A stretch of DNA of 64,000 bases, from assembly GCF_001655005.1 (NCBI RefSeq), contig NZ_LXET01000013.1:124001-188000 (forward strand), written 5' to 3'. How positions within the stretch are numbered: position 1 is the stretch's first letter; every line of letters starts with the position of its first letter. The translations under genes and the position numbers were made by a program. Below the pieces are notes generated by a model. The model was not told the origin of the DNA. It did not search any database and worked only from the letters and a program-made list of their open reading frames with translations. This stretch comes from Hafnia paralvei ATCC 29927. Its GTDB lineage: Bacteria > Pseudomonadota > Gammaproteobacteria > Enterobacterales > Enterobacteriaceae. Shown here piece by piece: positions 35,732-42,814 of the stretch.

Positions 35732-36796
35732 ATGCGCCGTTTATCGTGGTTATTACTTGGCACTTTGGTGCTGTCTACTACTGGCTGTGGGCCACACTCA
35801 CTTCATAAGGATGTTGCCATGAGTACTCAACTCCCCACTCAAAAACACTGTTTTGGCCGTTATGAAATTGAATTACCCAATTTTATTTATATGAAAAGTG
35901 GGAGTTATTCGTTTGAAAATTTTGATATTGAGATTGTTACGGCATTAAAAGCTGAGCGCCCAACGATAGAAAAAGATTGGGTGAACTATATCAATGGTAA
36001 GGTTGCGAAGGATATTGCAATGTCTCCGGGCAGTAAAATCATTCATCAGAATATGGAAAACAACCCAAGAATGATGTTGGAGTATATAGAGACATCAAAG
36101 GAAATAAATGAGAGGTTGAATTCTATTTATATGCTCCAATCTTATTTCCTAAAATCCTTTCCTGAAAGAAAGGAGTGGATTCTAGCAACAGGTAGTTCTA
36201 TTGAGATTCCTCGTCCACAACCATCGGATAAGCTTGATGCTGAAATACTGAAGCAAGTTAATGCCCAATCTCGTGATATTGCAAAAATTGCCTATCATAA
36301 GTACCCTCACTATGAACAAGGCTACTGCCTAGATAACGAATATCAATATTATCCTGGACGGTTGGAAAAGCGCGATAATTATAGTATTGAACTTGCCGGA
36401 ATTATTAATGATAAATACACATCTAGTTATATTACGATTGACGTTAAAAGTCTAAATAAAGATGAGCAGTCCGTTTTGGATAGCCGTACTTCGAAAGGTA
36501 AGCTATTGAGAACCTTCTTCCCAAGCACCACCGTTGTGGTAGGGGGGATTAAGGGGGAGCTCTATATCAGCCATGATAAACTCAACCCGACTGGGCGAGA
36601 GTTCCAGTGGTTACCCAGTGGTACTGAGTTAGGTGATCGTCTAAAACCGTTGATTATGATTGATGGAGAAATCGATACGCGAGATTTCCCTGCCGAATAT
36701 CGCGATAAAATCAGCGGTGAAGAGATGATCCTGTGGATATTGGAAAGCATAAAAATGCGTACCGGTGGTGACGAAGATATTTTGTCTCATCGATAA
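35732..36796 (+). CDS. Tli4-type immunity lipoprotein, copy 3
   Basis: A 354-residue Tli4-like lipoprotein (lipobox STTGC, Cys19). The signal peptide and first 60 or so mature residues match copies 1 and 2; the central section (from about IVTALKAERPTIEK) is its own, although the FPERKEWI-IEIPRPQP segment resembles copy 1; the last 110 residues match copy 2 nearly base for base. This mosaic pattern indicates recombination among the copies. It lies downstream of an orphan effector tail, so its present target is unclear. Confidence 0.83.
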   Translation: MRRLSWLLLGTLVLSTTGCGPHSLHKDVAMSTQLPTQKHCFGRYEIELPNFIYMKSGSYSFENFDIEIVTALKAERPTIEKDWVNYINGKVAKDIAMSPGSKIIHQNMENNPRMMLEYIETSKEINERLNSIYMLQSYFLKSFPERKEWILATGSSIEIPRPQPSDKLDAEILKQVNAQSRDIAKIAYHKYPHYEQGYCLDNEYQYYPGRLEKRDNYSIELAGIINDKYTSSYITIDVKSLNKDEQSVLDSRTSKGKLLRTFFPSTTVVVGGIKGELYISHDKLNPTGREFQWLPSGTELGDRLKPLIMIDGEIDTRDFPAEYRDKISGEEMILWILESIKMRTGGDEDILSHR

Positions 36797-37160
36797 TTGA
36801 TATCTTGAATATTAACGCCATACGTATAAACGTGTGGCGACACTAATTAAATAGAAATTATCATATATGTATTTTTAATGTTTTAACTAAGGCTGCTATT
36901 TTGTAGGTTGTGAATGAGTTTACCGAAGAATAATTATATTAATGACTGTATCGCTATAGCGAAATTGATAGCTATTGAATTTTACGATGTTACTAAATGC
37001 CACACGTTTAAGCGTGTGGCATTTTTTTTGCATAAACAATCGAATTCATGAAACCAACATGTTTGTAGTACGGATAGACATCTTAGCTGTCGGTAATGAA
37101 GTGTCGCACGTGCTTGTTACGTGGTTCACTAAACCCTAACTTTATAAGGCGAGTACTGTT
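36797..37160. other. Intergenic region between Tli4 array and RidA gene
   Basis: A 364-base AT-rich gap. It starts with the truncated repeat hairpin (to 36839), then unique sequence, then a strong terminator at 36997-37029, and about 130 bases of leader before the RidA-fusion gene, where AAGGCGAG at 37146 could serve as ribosome-binding site. No ORF was recognised. Confidence 0.7.
36997..37029 (+). terminator. Rho-independent terminator after the immunity array
   Basis: A perfect ten-base-pair stem ATGCCACACG / CGTGTGGCAT with a TTTAAG loop is followed by a run of T residues. It closes the T6SS effector-immunity transcript. The stem resembles the imperfect hairpins that end each Tli4 repeat unit, suggesting that those are degenerate copies of the same terminator. 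Confidence 0.9.
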
Positions 37161-38432
37161 ATGAGTGGTTATAACGAGGTTTTATCAAGAAATACGGAAA
37201 ATGCACCGAAAAATACAGGGATATATTCACAAACTGTCGCTTTTTCTCATTATAATAATTTCTCGGCCCAGCTACCTATCGATCCAAAATCGGGGAAAAT
37301 GGTTTTTGGTGGTGCAAAAGAGCAGGCTGAACAGTGCTTTAAAAATATCAAGGCAATTACTGAAAGCATCAATCATGATATGAGTGATGTTGTTAGAATT
37401 ACTATTTTTGTCAAAAATATTAAAGATGTGGATGCGGTAAGCTTAGTTTATAAATCATTTTTCCCAACCTATGTCCCTGCTCTGACGGTTGTTGCGGTCA
37501 ATGCTTTGCCTATGAATGCTTTAGTACAGGTTGAGGCTCTGCTTTCAAACGGCGAAGGTACAATTCCCAATGCACCGCAGTCTGGTGACCTAATTAAACT
37601 TACCAATAACACGATAAATGCGCCAATAAGCTCTTTATCTAACCAAACGGTCTCCTTTTCTCATTATAATAATCTCTCAGCGCAATTACCTATCAATCCG
37701 ATAACGGGTAGAGTGGTTGAGGGGGGAATAAAAGAGCAGACTAAACAATGCCTAAAGAATATTAAGGCCATCATAGAAAGTATTGACGTTCCATTTGACG
37801 ATATTGTGAAGGTTAATGTTTTCCTAAAAAATCTCTCAGACATTGATGCTGTGAATGACGTCTATACTACATTTTTCCCAGATTCCGCCATTGCTAGGAC
37901 CATAGCTTATGTTCCTGCACGCACGGTAATTGCTGCATCAGCTTTGCCTATGGACGCGCTGGTTCAGATTGAAGCCGTGGTGTCACACGGAGATGGAACC
38001 CCACCTCAGGCTGTTGAAGACAGACACGGGCTTATCATCGAACCGCATAATACGGTGAATGCGCCTAAATGCGCTCTATCTACACAGACTGTCGCTTTTT
38101 CTCATTACAATCATCTCTCGGCTCAATTACCGATAGATCCGAAATCCAATAAATTGGTCGCGGGTGGCATAAAAGAGCAGACAGTACAGTGCCTTAAAAA
38201 TATTAAGGCAATTATAGAAAGCGTTGAGCATGTCATGGGAGATGTCGTTAAAGTAAATATCTTCCTCAAAAATATTGCAGATATAGATGCAGTAGACGAA
38301 GTTTGCGCAACGTTCTTTCCCGGCGGTATTCCTGCTCGACGGATCGTAGGGGTTTCCGCGCTGCCTAAGGATGCATTGATCCAAATCGATGTCGTAGCAG
38401 CCAATGCTGAAGGGACGCCGCCACAAGCATAG
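37161..38432 (+). CDS. Triple RidA-domain fusion protein
   Basis: The 423 residues are three consecutive RidA (YjgF/UK114) domains, at about 1-135, 145-285 and 293-423, joined by short linkers ending in GTPPQA-like sequence. Each has a SQTVAFSHYN-FSAQLPIDP strand pair, KNIKAI-E-I helix and FxKN-DIDAV region. RidA enzymes hydrolyse reactive enamine/imine intermediates as homotrimers, with the site at subunit interfaces; key residues are Arg in PAR and Glu near the end. Domain 1 has PAL (Leu108) instead of PAR; domain 2 keeps Arg254 and Glu271 but carries an extra ARTIA-like segment; domain 3 keeps Arg393 but has Asp410 for Glu. No signal peptide is visible. It lies between T6SS immunity genes and hcp; its role is unknown. 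Confidence 0.85.
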   Translation: MSGYNEVLSRNTENAPKNTGIYSQTVAFSHYNNFSAQLPIDPKSGKMVFGGAKEQAEQCFKNIKAITESINHDMSDVVRITIFVKNIKDVDAVSLVYKSFFPTYVPALTVVAVNALPMNALVQVEALLSNGEGTIPNAPQSGDLIKLTNNTINAPISSLSNQTVSFSHYNNLSAQLPINPITGRVVEGGIKEQTKQCLKNIKAIIESIDVPFDDIVKVNVFLKNLSDIDAVNDVYTTFFPDSAIARTIAYVPARTVIAASALPMDALVQIEAVVSHGDGTPPQAVEDRHGLIIEPHNTVNAPKCALSTQTVAFSHYNHLSAQLPIDPKSNKLVAGGIKEQTVQCLKNIKAIIESVEHVMGDVVKVNIFLKNIADIDAVDEVCATFFPGGIPARRIVGVSALPKDALIQIDVVAANAEGTPPQA

Positions 38433-38746
38433 TGTTTTCTACCGCTGATTCTTATTGATGGCGAAATCGTCGCGAATAAAATCAGCGGTGAAAGAAACAT
38501 AGAGTCTGTGTTCTGTAGTTAATTATTCTAACTATCTTTTGTTTTAAGTGATGAATGACTGAGATAGAAAATTTTTTCTAAGTTGTGTTTGCGCTATTTA
38601 TATTTCCTTACATTTACCAAGGTAATTGGCAGCTATTTTCTAAACTGGGCTGATAGCATCAAAAACAGAAAAAAGGGAGCGCCTCTCTTTATTCTATCAA
38701 GGATTATTCATCCCAATAGTTAGTTAGACTTTATAAGGATATTGCA
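38433..38746. other. Intergenic region upstream of hcp
   Basis: A 314-base gap containing the Tli4 relic at its start and AT-rich DNA before hcp. TTGGCAGC at 38626-38633 resembles the -24 half of a sigma54 promoter, but the matching -12 half reads TTCT instead of TTGC, so the match is weak. AAGGA shortly before the hcp ATG is a good ribosome-binding site. hcp therefore probably has its own promoter. Confidence 0.5.
38440..38494 (+). pseudogene. Decayed 3' fragment of a fourth Tli4 gene
   Basis: Shortly after the RidA-fusion stop, the sequence ACCGCTGATTCTTATTGATG GCGAAATCG, followed after a deletion of about 24 bases by TCGCGAATAAAATCAGCGGTGAA, matches the 3' part of the Tli4 genes upstream (the codons for LIMIDG-EID and the SGEE region). 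No reading frame survives. It shows that another immunity gene once lay here, so the RidA gene sits inside the former array. Confidence 0.65.
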
Positions 38747-39265
38747 ATGCCAACTCCATGTTATATTGCCATTCAAGGCAAAACTCAGGGTAACATTACT
38801 TCTGGTGCGTTCACCTCTGATTCTGTAGGTAACATCTACGTGCAGGGCCATGAAGATCAGATGTTGGTGCAGGAATTTGAACACATTGTGACAGTGCCTA
38901 CCGATCCACAGTCTGGTCAGCCTTCAGGCCAGCGTGTTCATAAGCCATTTCGTTTCACCGTTGCATTGAACAAAGCCGTACCTTTGCTGTACAACGCATT
39001 GGCATCCGGTGAAATGTTGCCGAAAGTTGAGCTGAAGTGGTACCGCACCTCGATTGAAGGTAAACAGGAACACTTCTTCTCAACTATTTTGGATGATGCG
39101 ACTATCGTTGATATCGATTGCCACATGCCGCATTGCCAAGATGCTGTGAAAGCAGAATTTACCCAGTTAGTTAAAGTATCTTTGGCTTACCGTAAAATTA
39201 CTTGGGAACACACTGTTTCAGGGACTTCAGGTGCTGATGACTGGCGTGTGCCAAGCGAGTCTTAA
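38747..39265 (+). CDS. hcp: T6SS tail tube protein Hcp (TssD)
   Basis: Hcp hexamers stack into the inner tube that is expelled on sheath contraction. The 172-residue protein starts PTPCYIAIQGKTQGNITSGAF and shows the family features GNIYVQGHEDQMLVQEFEH, HKPFRFTVALNKAVPLLYNALASGE and VSLAYRKITWEHTVSGTSGADDW. It is a single-domain Hcp without a toxin extension. It is the last gene of the T6SS island, about 12 kb from vgrG and separate from the structural operon, and it is followed by a terminator shared with dxs. Confidence 0.97.
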   Translation: MPTPCYIAIQGKTQGNITSGAFTSDSVGNIYVQGHEDQMLVQEFEHIVTVPTDPQSGQPSGQRVHKPFRFTVALNKAVPLLYNALASGEMLPKVELKWYRTSIEGKQEHFFSTILDDATIVDIDCHMPHCQDAVKAEFTQLVKVSLAYRKITWEHTVSGTSGADDWRVPSES

Positions 39266-39308
39266 TTTCGATTCGCGAAAGCTCATTTTGTGCGATGAGA
39301 TAAAAAGA

Positions 39309-39336
39309 ACAAAGCTACCGAAAGGTAGCTTTGTTT
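39309..39336. terminator. Bidirectional terminator between hcp and dxs
   Basis: An 11-base-pair stem ACAAAGCTACC / GGTAGCTTTGT with a GAAA loop separates the convergent hcp and dxs genes. The T run is short on the plus strand (TTTATT) and stronger on the minus strand (TCTTTTTAT), so it probably ends the dxs transcript and also hcp. Confidence 0.88.
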
Positions 39337-39350
39337 ATTGGGTAACGCGG

Positions 39351-41216
39351 TTAGTTTTGCAGCCAGTTCTGGATTTGATCAACGATGCCTTGGGCATCAA
39401 GCTGAATTTCGTGCAATGCTTCTTCCTGCGTCCCCTGAGGGATAAAACGATCTGGCAACCCCAGATTGAGGACTGGCACCATTTTGCGTTTGGACATCAG
39501 GAGTTCGTTAACGCCGCTGCCTGCGCCACCGATAATTGCATTTTCTTCCAGAGTCACTAGCGCATCGTGAGTGGCGGCAAGTTCTAAGATCAAGGCTTCG
39601 TCCAGCGGTTTCACAAAGCGCATATCGGCTACGGTAGCATTTAATTGCTCCGCGGCCGTTAAGGCATCTGGCATCAGCGTCCCAAAGTTTAGAATCGCAA
39701 TTTTCTCGCCTTTACGGCGTACGACGCCTTTACCGATCGGTAAGCTGGCGAGAGGCTCTAACGTCGCGCCGGTGCCTGAACCACGAGGATAACGCACCGC
39801 CGTTGGTCCGGCCTGATACTGATGACCGGTATGCAGCATTTGGCGGCATTCGTTTTCATCGCTTGGTGTCATGATGACTAAGTTAGGAATGCATCGCAGG
39901 AACGAAATATCAAAAGCGCCCTGATGCGTTTGTCCATCTGCACCAACAATGCCCGCCCGATCTATTGCAAACATGACCGGCAGTTTTTGCATGGCTACGT
40001 CGTGAATGACCTGATCGTAAGCACGTTGTAAGAAGGTTGAGTAAATTGCCACCACCGGCTTATAGCCGCCAATTGCTAATCCGGCGGCAAATGTCACCGC
40101 ATGTTGTTCTGCAATTGCGACATCAAAATATTGTTGCGGATATTCTTTGGAGAAACGCACCATGCCAGAGCCTTCACGCATGGCTGGCGTAACGGCCATC
40201 AGTTTGTTGTCATCAAGCGCGGTTTCACACAACCAGTCACCAAAAATTTTGGAGTACGTTGGTAATCCACCGGAGCTTTTCGGCAAAGTGCCGCTGGCAG
40301 GATCGAATTTAGGAACCGCATGCCAACTGATCGGATCTTTTTCGGCTGGCGCATAGCCTTTGCCTTTTTTCGTCATAATGTGCAGTAACTGAGGGCCTTT
40401 CAGGTCGCGCATATTTTTTAGCGTCGCGGCTAGGGCCTGCACATCATGTCCATCAACGGGGCCAATATAGTTAAAGCCCAGCTCTTCAAATAAGGTCCCT
40501 GGAACGACCATCCCTTTCAGATGCTCTTCGGTGCGTTTCACCAACTCTTTAATCGGCGGCAGGCCAGACAGAACCTTTTTTCCACCTTCACGCAGGCTGG
40601 AATAAAGTTTGCCGGAAAGCAACTGCGCTAAGTGATTATTCAACGCGCCCACATTTTCAGAGATCGACATTTCATTGTCATTTAAGACAACAAGCATGTC
40701 GGCTTTGATATCACCCGCATGGTTCATGGCTTCAAACGCCATACCTGCCGTGATAGCTCCGTCGCCAATAACACATACGGTACGGCGATTTTTCCCTTCT
40801 CGTTCAGCAGCCACGGCCATACCCAAGCCAGCACTGATGGAAGTGGAAGAGTGACCTACGCTCAGCACATCGTATTCGCTTTCATCGCGCCACGGGAACG
40901 GATGTAAACCGCCTTTTTGGCGGATAGTTGCAATACGGTCACGGCGCCCCGTCAGAATTTTGTGTGGGTATGCTTGATGGCCGACATCCCAAATCAACGA
41001 GTCAAACGGGGTGTTATAAACATAGTGCAGCGCAACGGTTAGTTCGACGGTCCCAAGACCGGAAGCAAAGTGTCCGCTGGAGCGGCTAACGCTATTGAGC
41101 AGATACTGACGAAGTTCGTCACACAGCTTTGGCAGGCTTTCTTTCGGTAGCAGGCGTAGATCGTTAGGATCGTCAACCAGCGCGAGTGTCGGGTATTTGG
41201 CTATATCAAAACTCAT
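39351..41216 (-). CDS. dxs: 1-deoxy-D-xylulose-5-phosphate synthase
   Basis: Dxs is the thiamine-diphosphate enzyme that condenses pyruvate with glyceraldehyde 3-phosphate, the first step of the MEP isoprenoid pathway and a source of precursor for thiamine and pyridoxal. I start it at ATG 41216 (SFDIAKYPTLALVDD), giving 621 residues, one more than E. coli; a longer frame reaching 41261 is not supported. Visible motifs are DVGHQAYPHKILTGRR, GDGAITAGMAFEAMNH with the downstream NDN of the thiamine-diphosphate site, and the transketolase-like AIAEQHAVTFAAGLA. It is downstream of ispA, with a 185-base gap. Confidence 0.97.
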   Translation of the reverse strand: MSFDIAKYPTLALVDDPNDLRLLPKESLPKLCDELRQYLLNSVSRSSGHFASGLGTVELTVALHYVYNTPFDSLIWDVGHQAYPHKILTGRRDRIATIRQKGGLHPFPWRDESEYDVLSVGHSSTSISAGLGMAVAAEREGKNRRTVCVIGDGAITAGMAFEAMNHAGDIKADMLVVLNDNEMSISENVGALNNHLAQLLSGKLYSSLREGGKKVLSGLPPIKELVKRTEEHLKGMVVPGTLFEELGFNYIGPVDGHDVQALAATLKNMRDLKGPQLLHIMTKKGKGYAPAEKDPISWHAVPKFDPASGTLPKSSGGLPTYSKIFGDWLCETALDDNKLMAVTPAMREGSGMVRFSKEYPQQYFDVAIAEQHAVTFAAGLAIGGYKPVVAIYSTFLQRAYDQVIHDVAMQKLPVMFAIDRAGIVGADGQTHQGAFDISFLRCIPNLVIMTPSDENECRQMLHTGHQYQAGPTAVRYPRGSGTGATLEPLASLPIGKGVVRRKGEKIAILNFGTLMPDALTAAEQLNATVADMRFVKPLDEALILELAATHDALVTLEENAIIGGAGSGVNELLMSKRKMVPVLNLGLPDRFIPQGTQEEALHEIQLDAQGIVDQIQNWLQN

Positions 41217-41401
41217 TAGCGGCTCATGTCTGAAATTCGTTCTGCGATATATGCCCAGCATACTTGAAGCTACATCGGTGTTAGCAACACATTTACCCGA
41301 TATTCTGACCTAAGTCAGTTCAAAGGGGGTTACTTGTTTGCTGCTTTGACGCAACTCCAACTATTTTGGGCATAGAATGAATGCGTGGTTTTTTATTTGT
41401 C

Positions 41402-42307
41402 TTAATTATCGCGCTCAATGATAAAACTGGCTAAGGATTTTAACGCCAGAGTGTCAATGCTGTGGTGTTGCTCAAGCTCTTCAAGTACCTGTATTGCATC
41501 TTGATACAGATCTAGAGCTTTATTTTGGGCTTGTTTTAGACCGAGCAGAGCAGGGTAGGTGCTCTTTTCTAGCTCTTGATCTGAACCTTGCGGTTTGCCC
41601 GTTTTTTCACTGTCGCCGATAACGTCTAGGATATCGTCTTGAACTTGAAATGCGAGACCAATCGCCGCTGCGTAGCGGTCTAACAGAGGTAGCGCAGCGC
41701 GGCCAGTATCACCCGCAGCCAGAGCGCCCATACGGATCGCGCAGCGGATCAGTGCGCCGGTTTTATGGTTGTGAATTCGCTCAAGCGACTGTAAGTCTAC
41801 GTGTTTGCCTTCGGCTTCCAAATCTAGCGCTTGGCCGCCGCACATCCCCGCAACGCCACTGGCTTGAGCTAATTCACTCAGCATTGCTAGTCGATCGCTG
41901 ACCGCGACGTCGGGCATTGGGCTGTCGGCTAGAATGGAAAAGGCGAGCGTTTGTAATGCGTCACCGGCTAAAATAGCATGTGCCTCGCCAAATTTGATGT
42001 GGCTAGTGGGCTGACCCCGACGCAGATTGTCATCGTCCATGGCGGGCAAATCGTCGTGCATCAGGGAATAAGCATGAATACATTCAACGGCCGCAGCAGG
42101 TGCATCCAGATTATCTAATGATAGACCAAACATCTCTCCGGTGGCATACACCAGATAAGGACGTAGGCGTTTGCCACCGAGCAAAGCACCGTAGCGCATA
42201 GCGGCAACGAGTTGTCCATCAGCAAAGGGCAGAGGCTCTATATACTGAATAAGCGCTGCATCGGCGCGCTGATGATAGGTTTTGAGTAACTGTTCAAAAA
42301 CAACCAT
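41402..42307 (-). CDS. ispA: Farnesyl diphosphate synthase (geranyltranstransferase)
   Basis: IspA condenses isopentenyl diphosphate with dimethylallyl and geranyl diphosphates to make farnesyl diphosphate. The 301 residues (E. coli 299) contain the first Asp-rich motif in MHDDLPAMDDDNLRRG and the second in QVQDDILDVIGD, together with GGKRLRPYLVYATG and the CGGQALDLEAEGK segment. The ATG at 42307 lies two bases from the xseB stop, and the xseB-ispA-dxs order matches E. coli, so the three are probably cotranscribed. Confidence 0.97.
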   Translation of the reverse strand: MVVFEQLLKTYHQRADAALIQYIEPLPFADGQLVAAMRYGALLGGKRLRPYLVYATGEMFGLSLDNLDAPAAAVECIHAYSLMHDDLPAMDDDNLRRGQPTSHIKFGEAHAILAGDALQTLAFSILADSPMPDVAVSDRLAMLSELAQASGVAGMCGGQALDLEAEGKHVDLQSLERIHNHKTGALIRCAIRMGALAAGDTGRAALPLLDRYAAAIGLAFQVQDDILDVIGDSEKTGKPQGSDQELEKSTYPALLGLKQAQNKALDLYQDAIQVLEELEQHHSIDTLALKSLASFIIERDN

Positions 42308-42309
42308 GT

Positions 42310-42567
42310 TTAACTTTTATCCACACTGACGTGATCCGTGTTAAAAGGGGATAAAGGGGCATCCTTATCGTCATTAAGTAGGATCTGCACGCGTTGTTCT
42401 GCCTGTTGCAACGTTTGCTGACCAAGGCGAGCTAGCTGCACGCCACGCTCGAATTCATTCAGCGCGTCTTCTAATGGCAGCTCGCCAGATTCTAAATGAG
42501 TAACAATCTGTTCCAGTTCGCTCAGTGCCTGCTCAAAGCTGGGCGCCGCGGGTGCTTTTTTTGCCAT
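42310..42567 (-). CDS. xseB: Exodeoxyribonuclease VII small subunit
   Basis: XseB is the small, coiled-coil subunit of exonuclease VII, which degrades single-stranded DNA together with XseA (not in this window). Starting at ATG 42567 (AKKAPAAPSFEQALSELEQIV) it has 85 residues, compared with 80 in E. coli. The core SFEQALSELEQIVTHLESGELPLEDALNEFERGVQLA is the family signature. An earlier in-frame start at 42600 would add 11 residues not present in relatives. First gene of the xseB-ispA-dxs group, divergent from thiI. Confidence 0.95.
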   Translation of the reverse strand: MAKKAPAAPSFEQALSELEQIVTHLESGELPLEDALNEFERGVQLARLGQQTLQQAEQRVQILLNDDKDAPLSPFNTDHVSVDKS

Positions 42568-42719
42568 AGTATTCTTTTCTTTTATATGTTCTGTAATCAA
42601 CAGTGATTCAGCGATGGAGTTCCAGAATTTTTCGCCACGTTACCGGACTCTGCAGGACTTGGCAAATTACGGATTTTCAACTCATGAGATGAGGTTCAGT
42701 GCGCCAGCTTACAACTTAG

Positions 42720-42728
42720 TGCTATACT
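42720..42728 (+). promoter_or_regulatory. Candidate extended -10 promoter for thiI
   Basis: TGCTATACT fits an extended -10 promoter (TGN followed by TATACT) in the 247-base divergent region between xseB and thiI; the -35 region is poor, as is common for extended -10 promoters. Transcription would start near 42735, about 80 bases before the thiI ATG. Confidence 0.45.
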
Positions 42729-42814
42729 GCGCGCCTTGTACATTACGTCCTCAATTTAGGGTACGTAGTGTAAGCCCTTTTAACGTAAATCACGACGAAA
42801 TAGCCACGGCCGCC

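Larger units (their letters stand above)
35582..36839 (+). repeat. Effector-tail/immunity tandem repeat, unit 3 (truncated)
   Basis: Third copy of the repeat, ending early. Homology with the other spacers stops inside the hairpin, after CGTGTGGCG at about 36839, and unrelated AT-rich sequence follows. Contains orphan tail 2 and the third Tli4 gene. Confidence 0.88.

Noticed and set aside
32561..36839. CRISPR or VNTR array
   Set aside because: The repeat period is about 1.5 kb and includes coding genes; there are no short repeats with spacers.
38123..38500. Long antisense ORF opposite the RidA fusion
   Set aside because: It is the reverse shadow of the RidA gene, with no ribosome-binding site or family resemblance.
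42614..42814. N-terminal extension of ThiI by 67 residues
   Set aside because: The added residues have no counterpart in ThiI proteins, and the region contains the thiI promoter candidate; the ATG at 42815 gives the exact family length.
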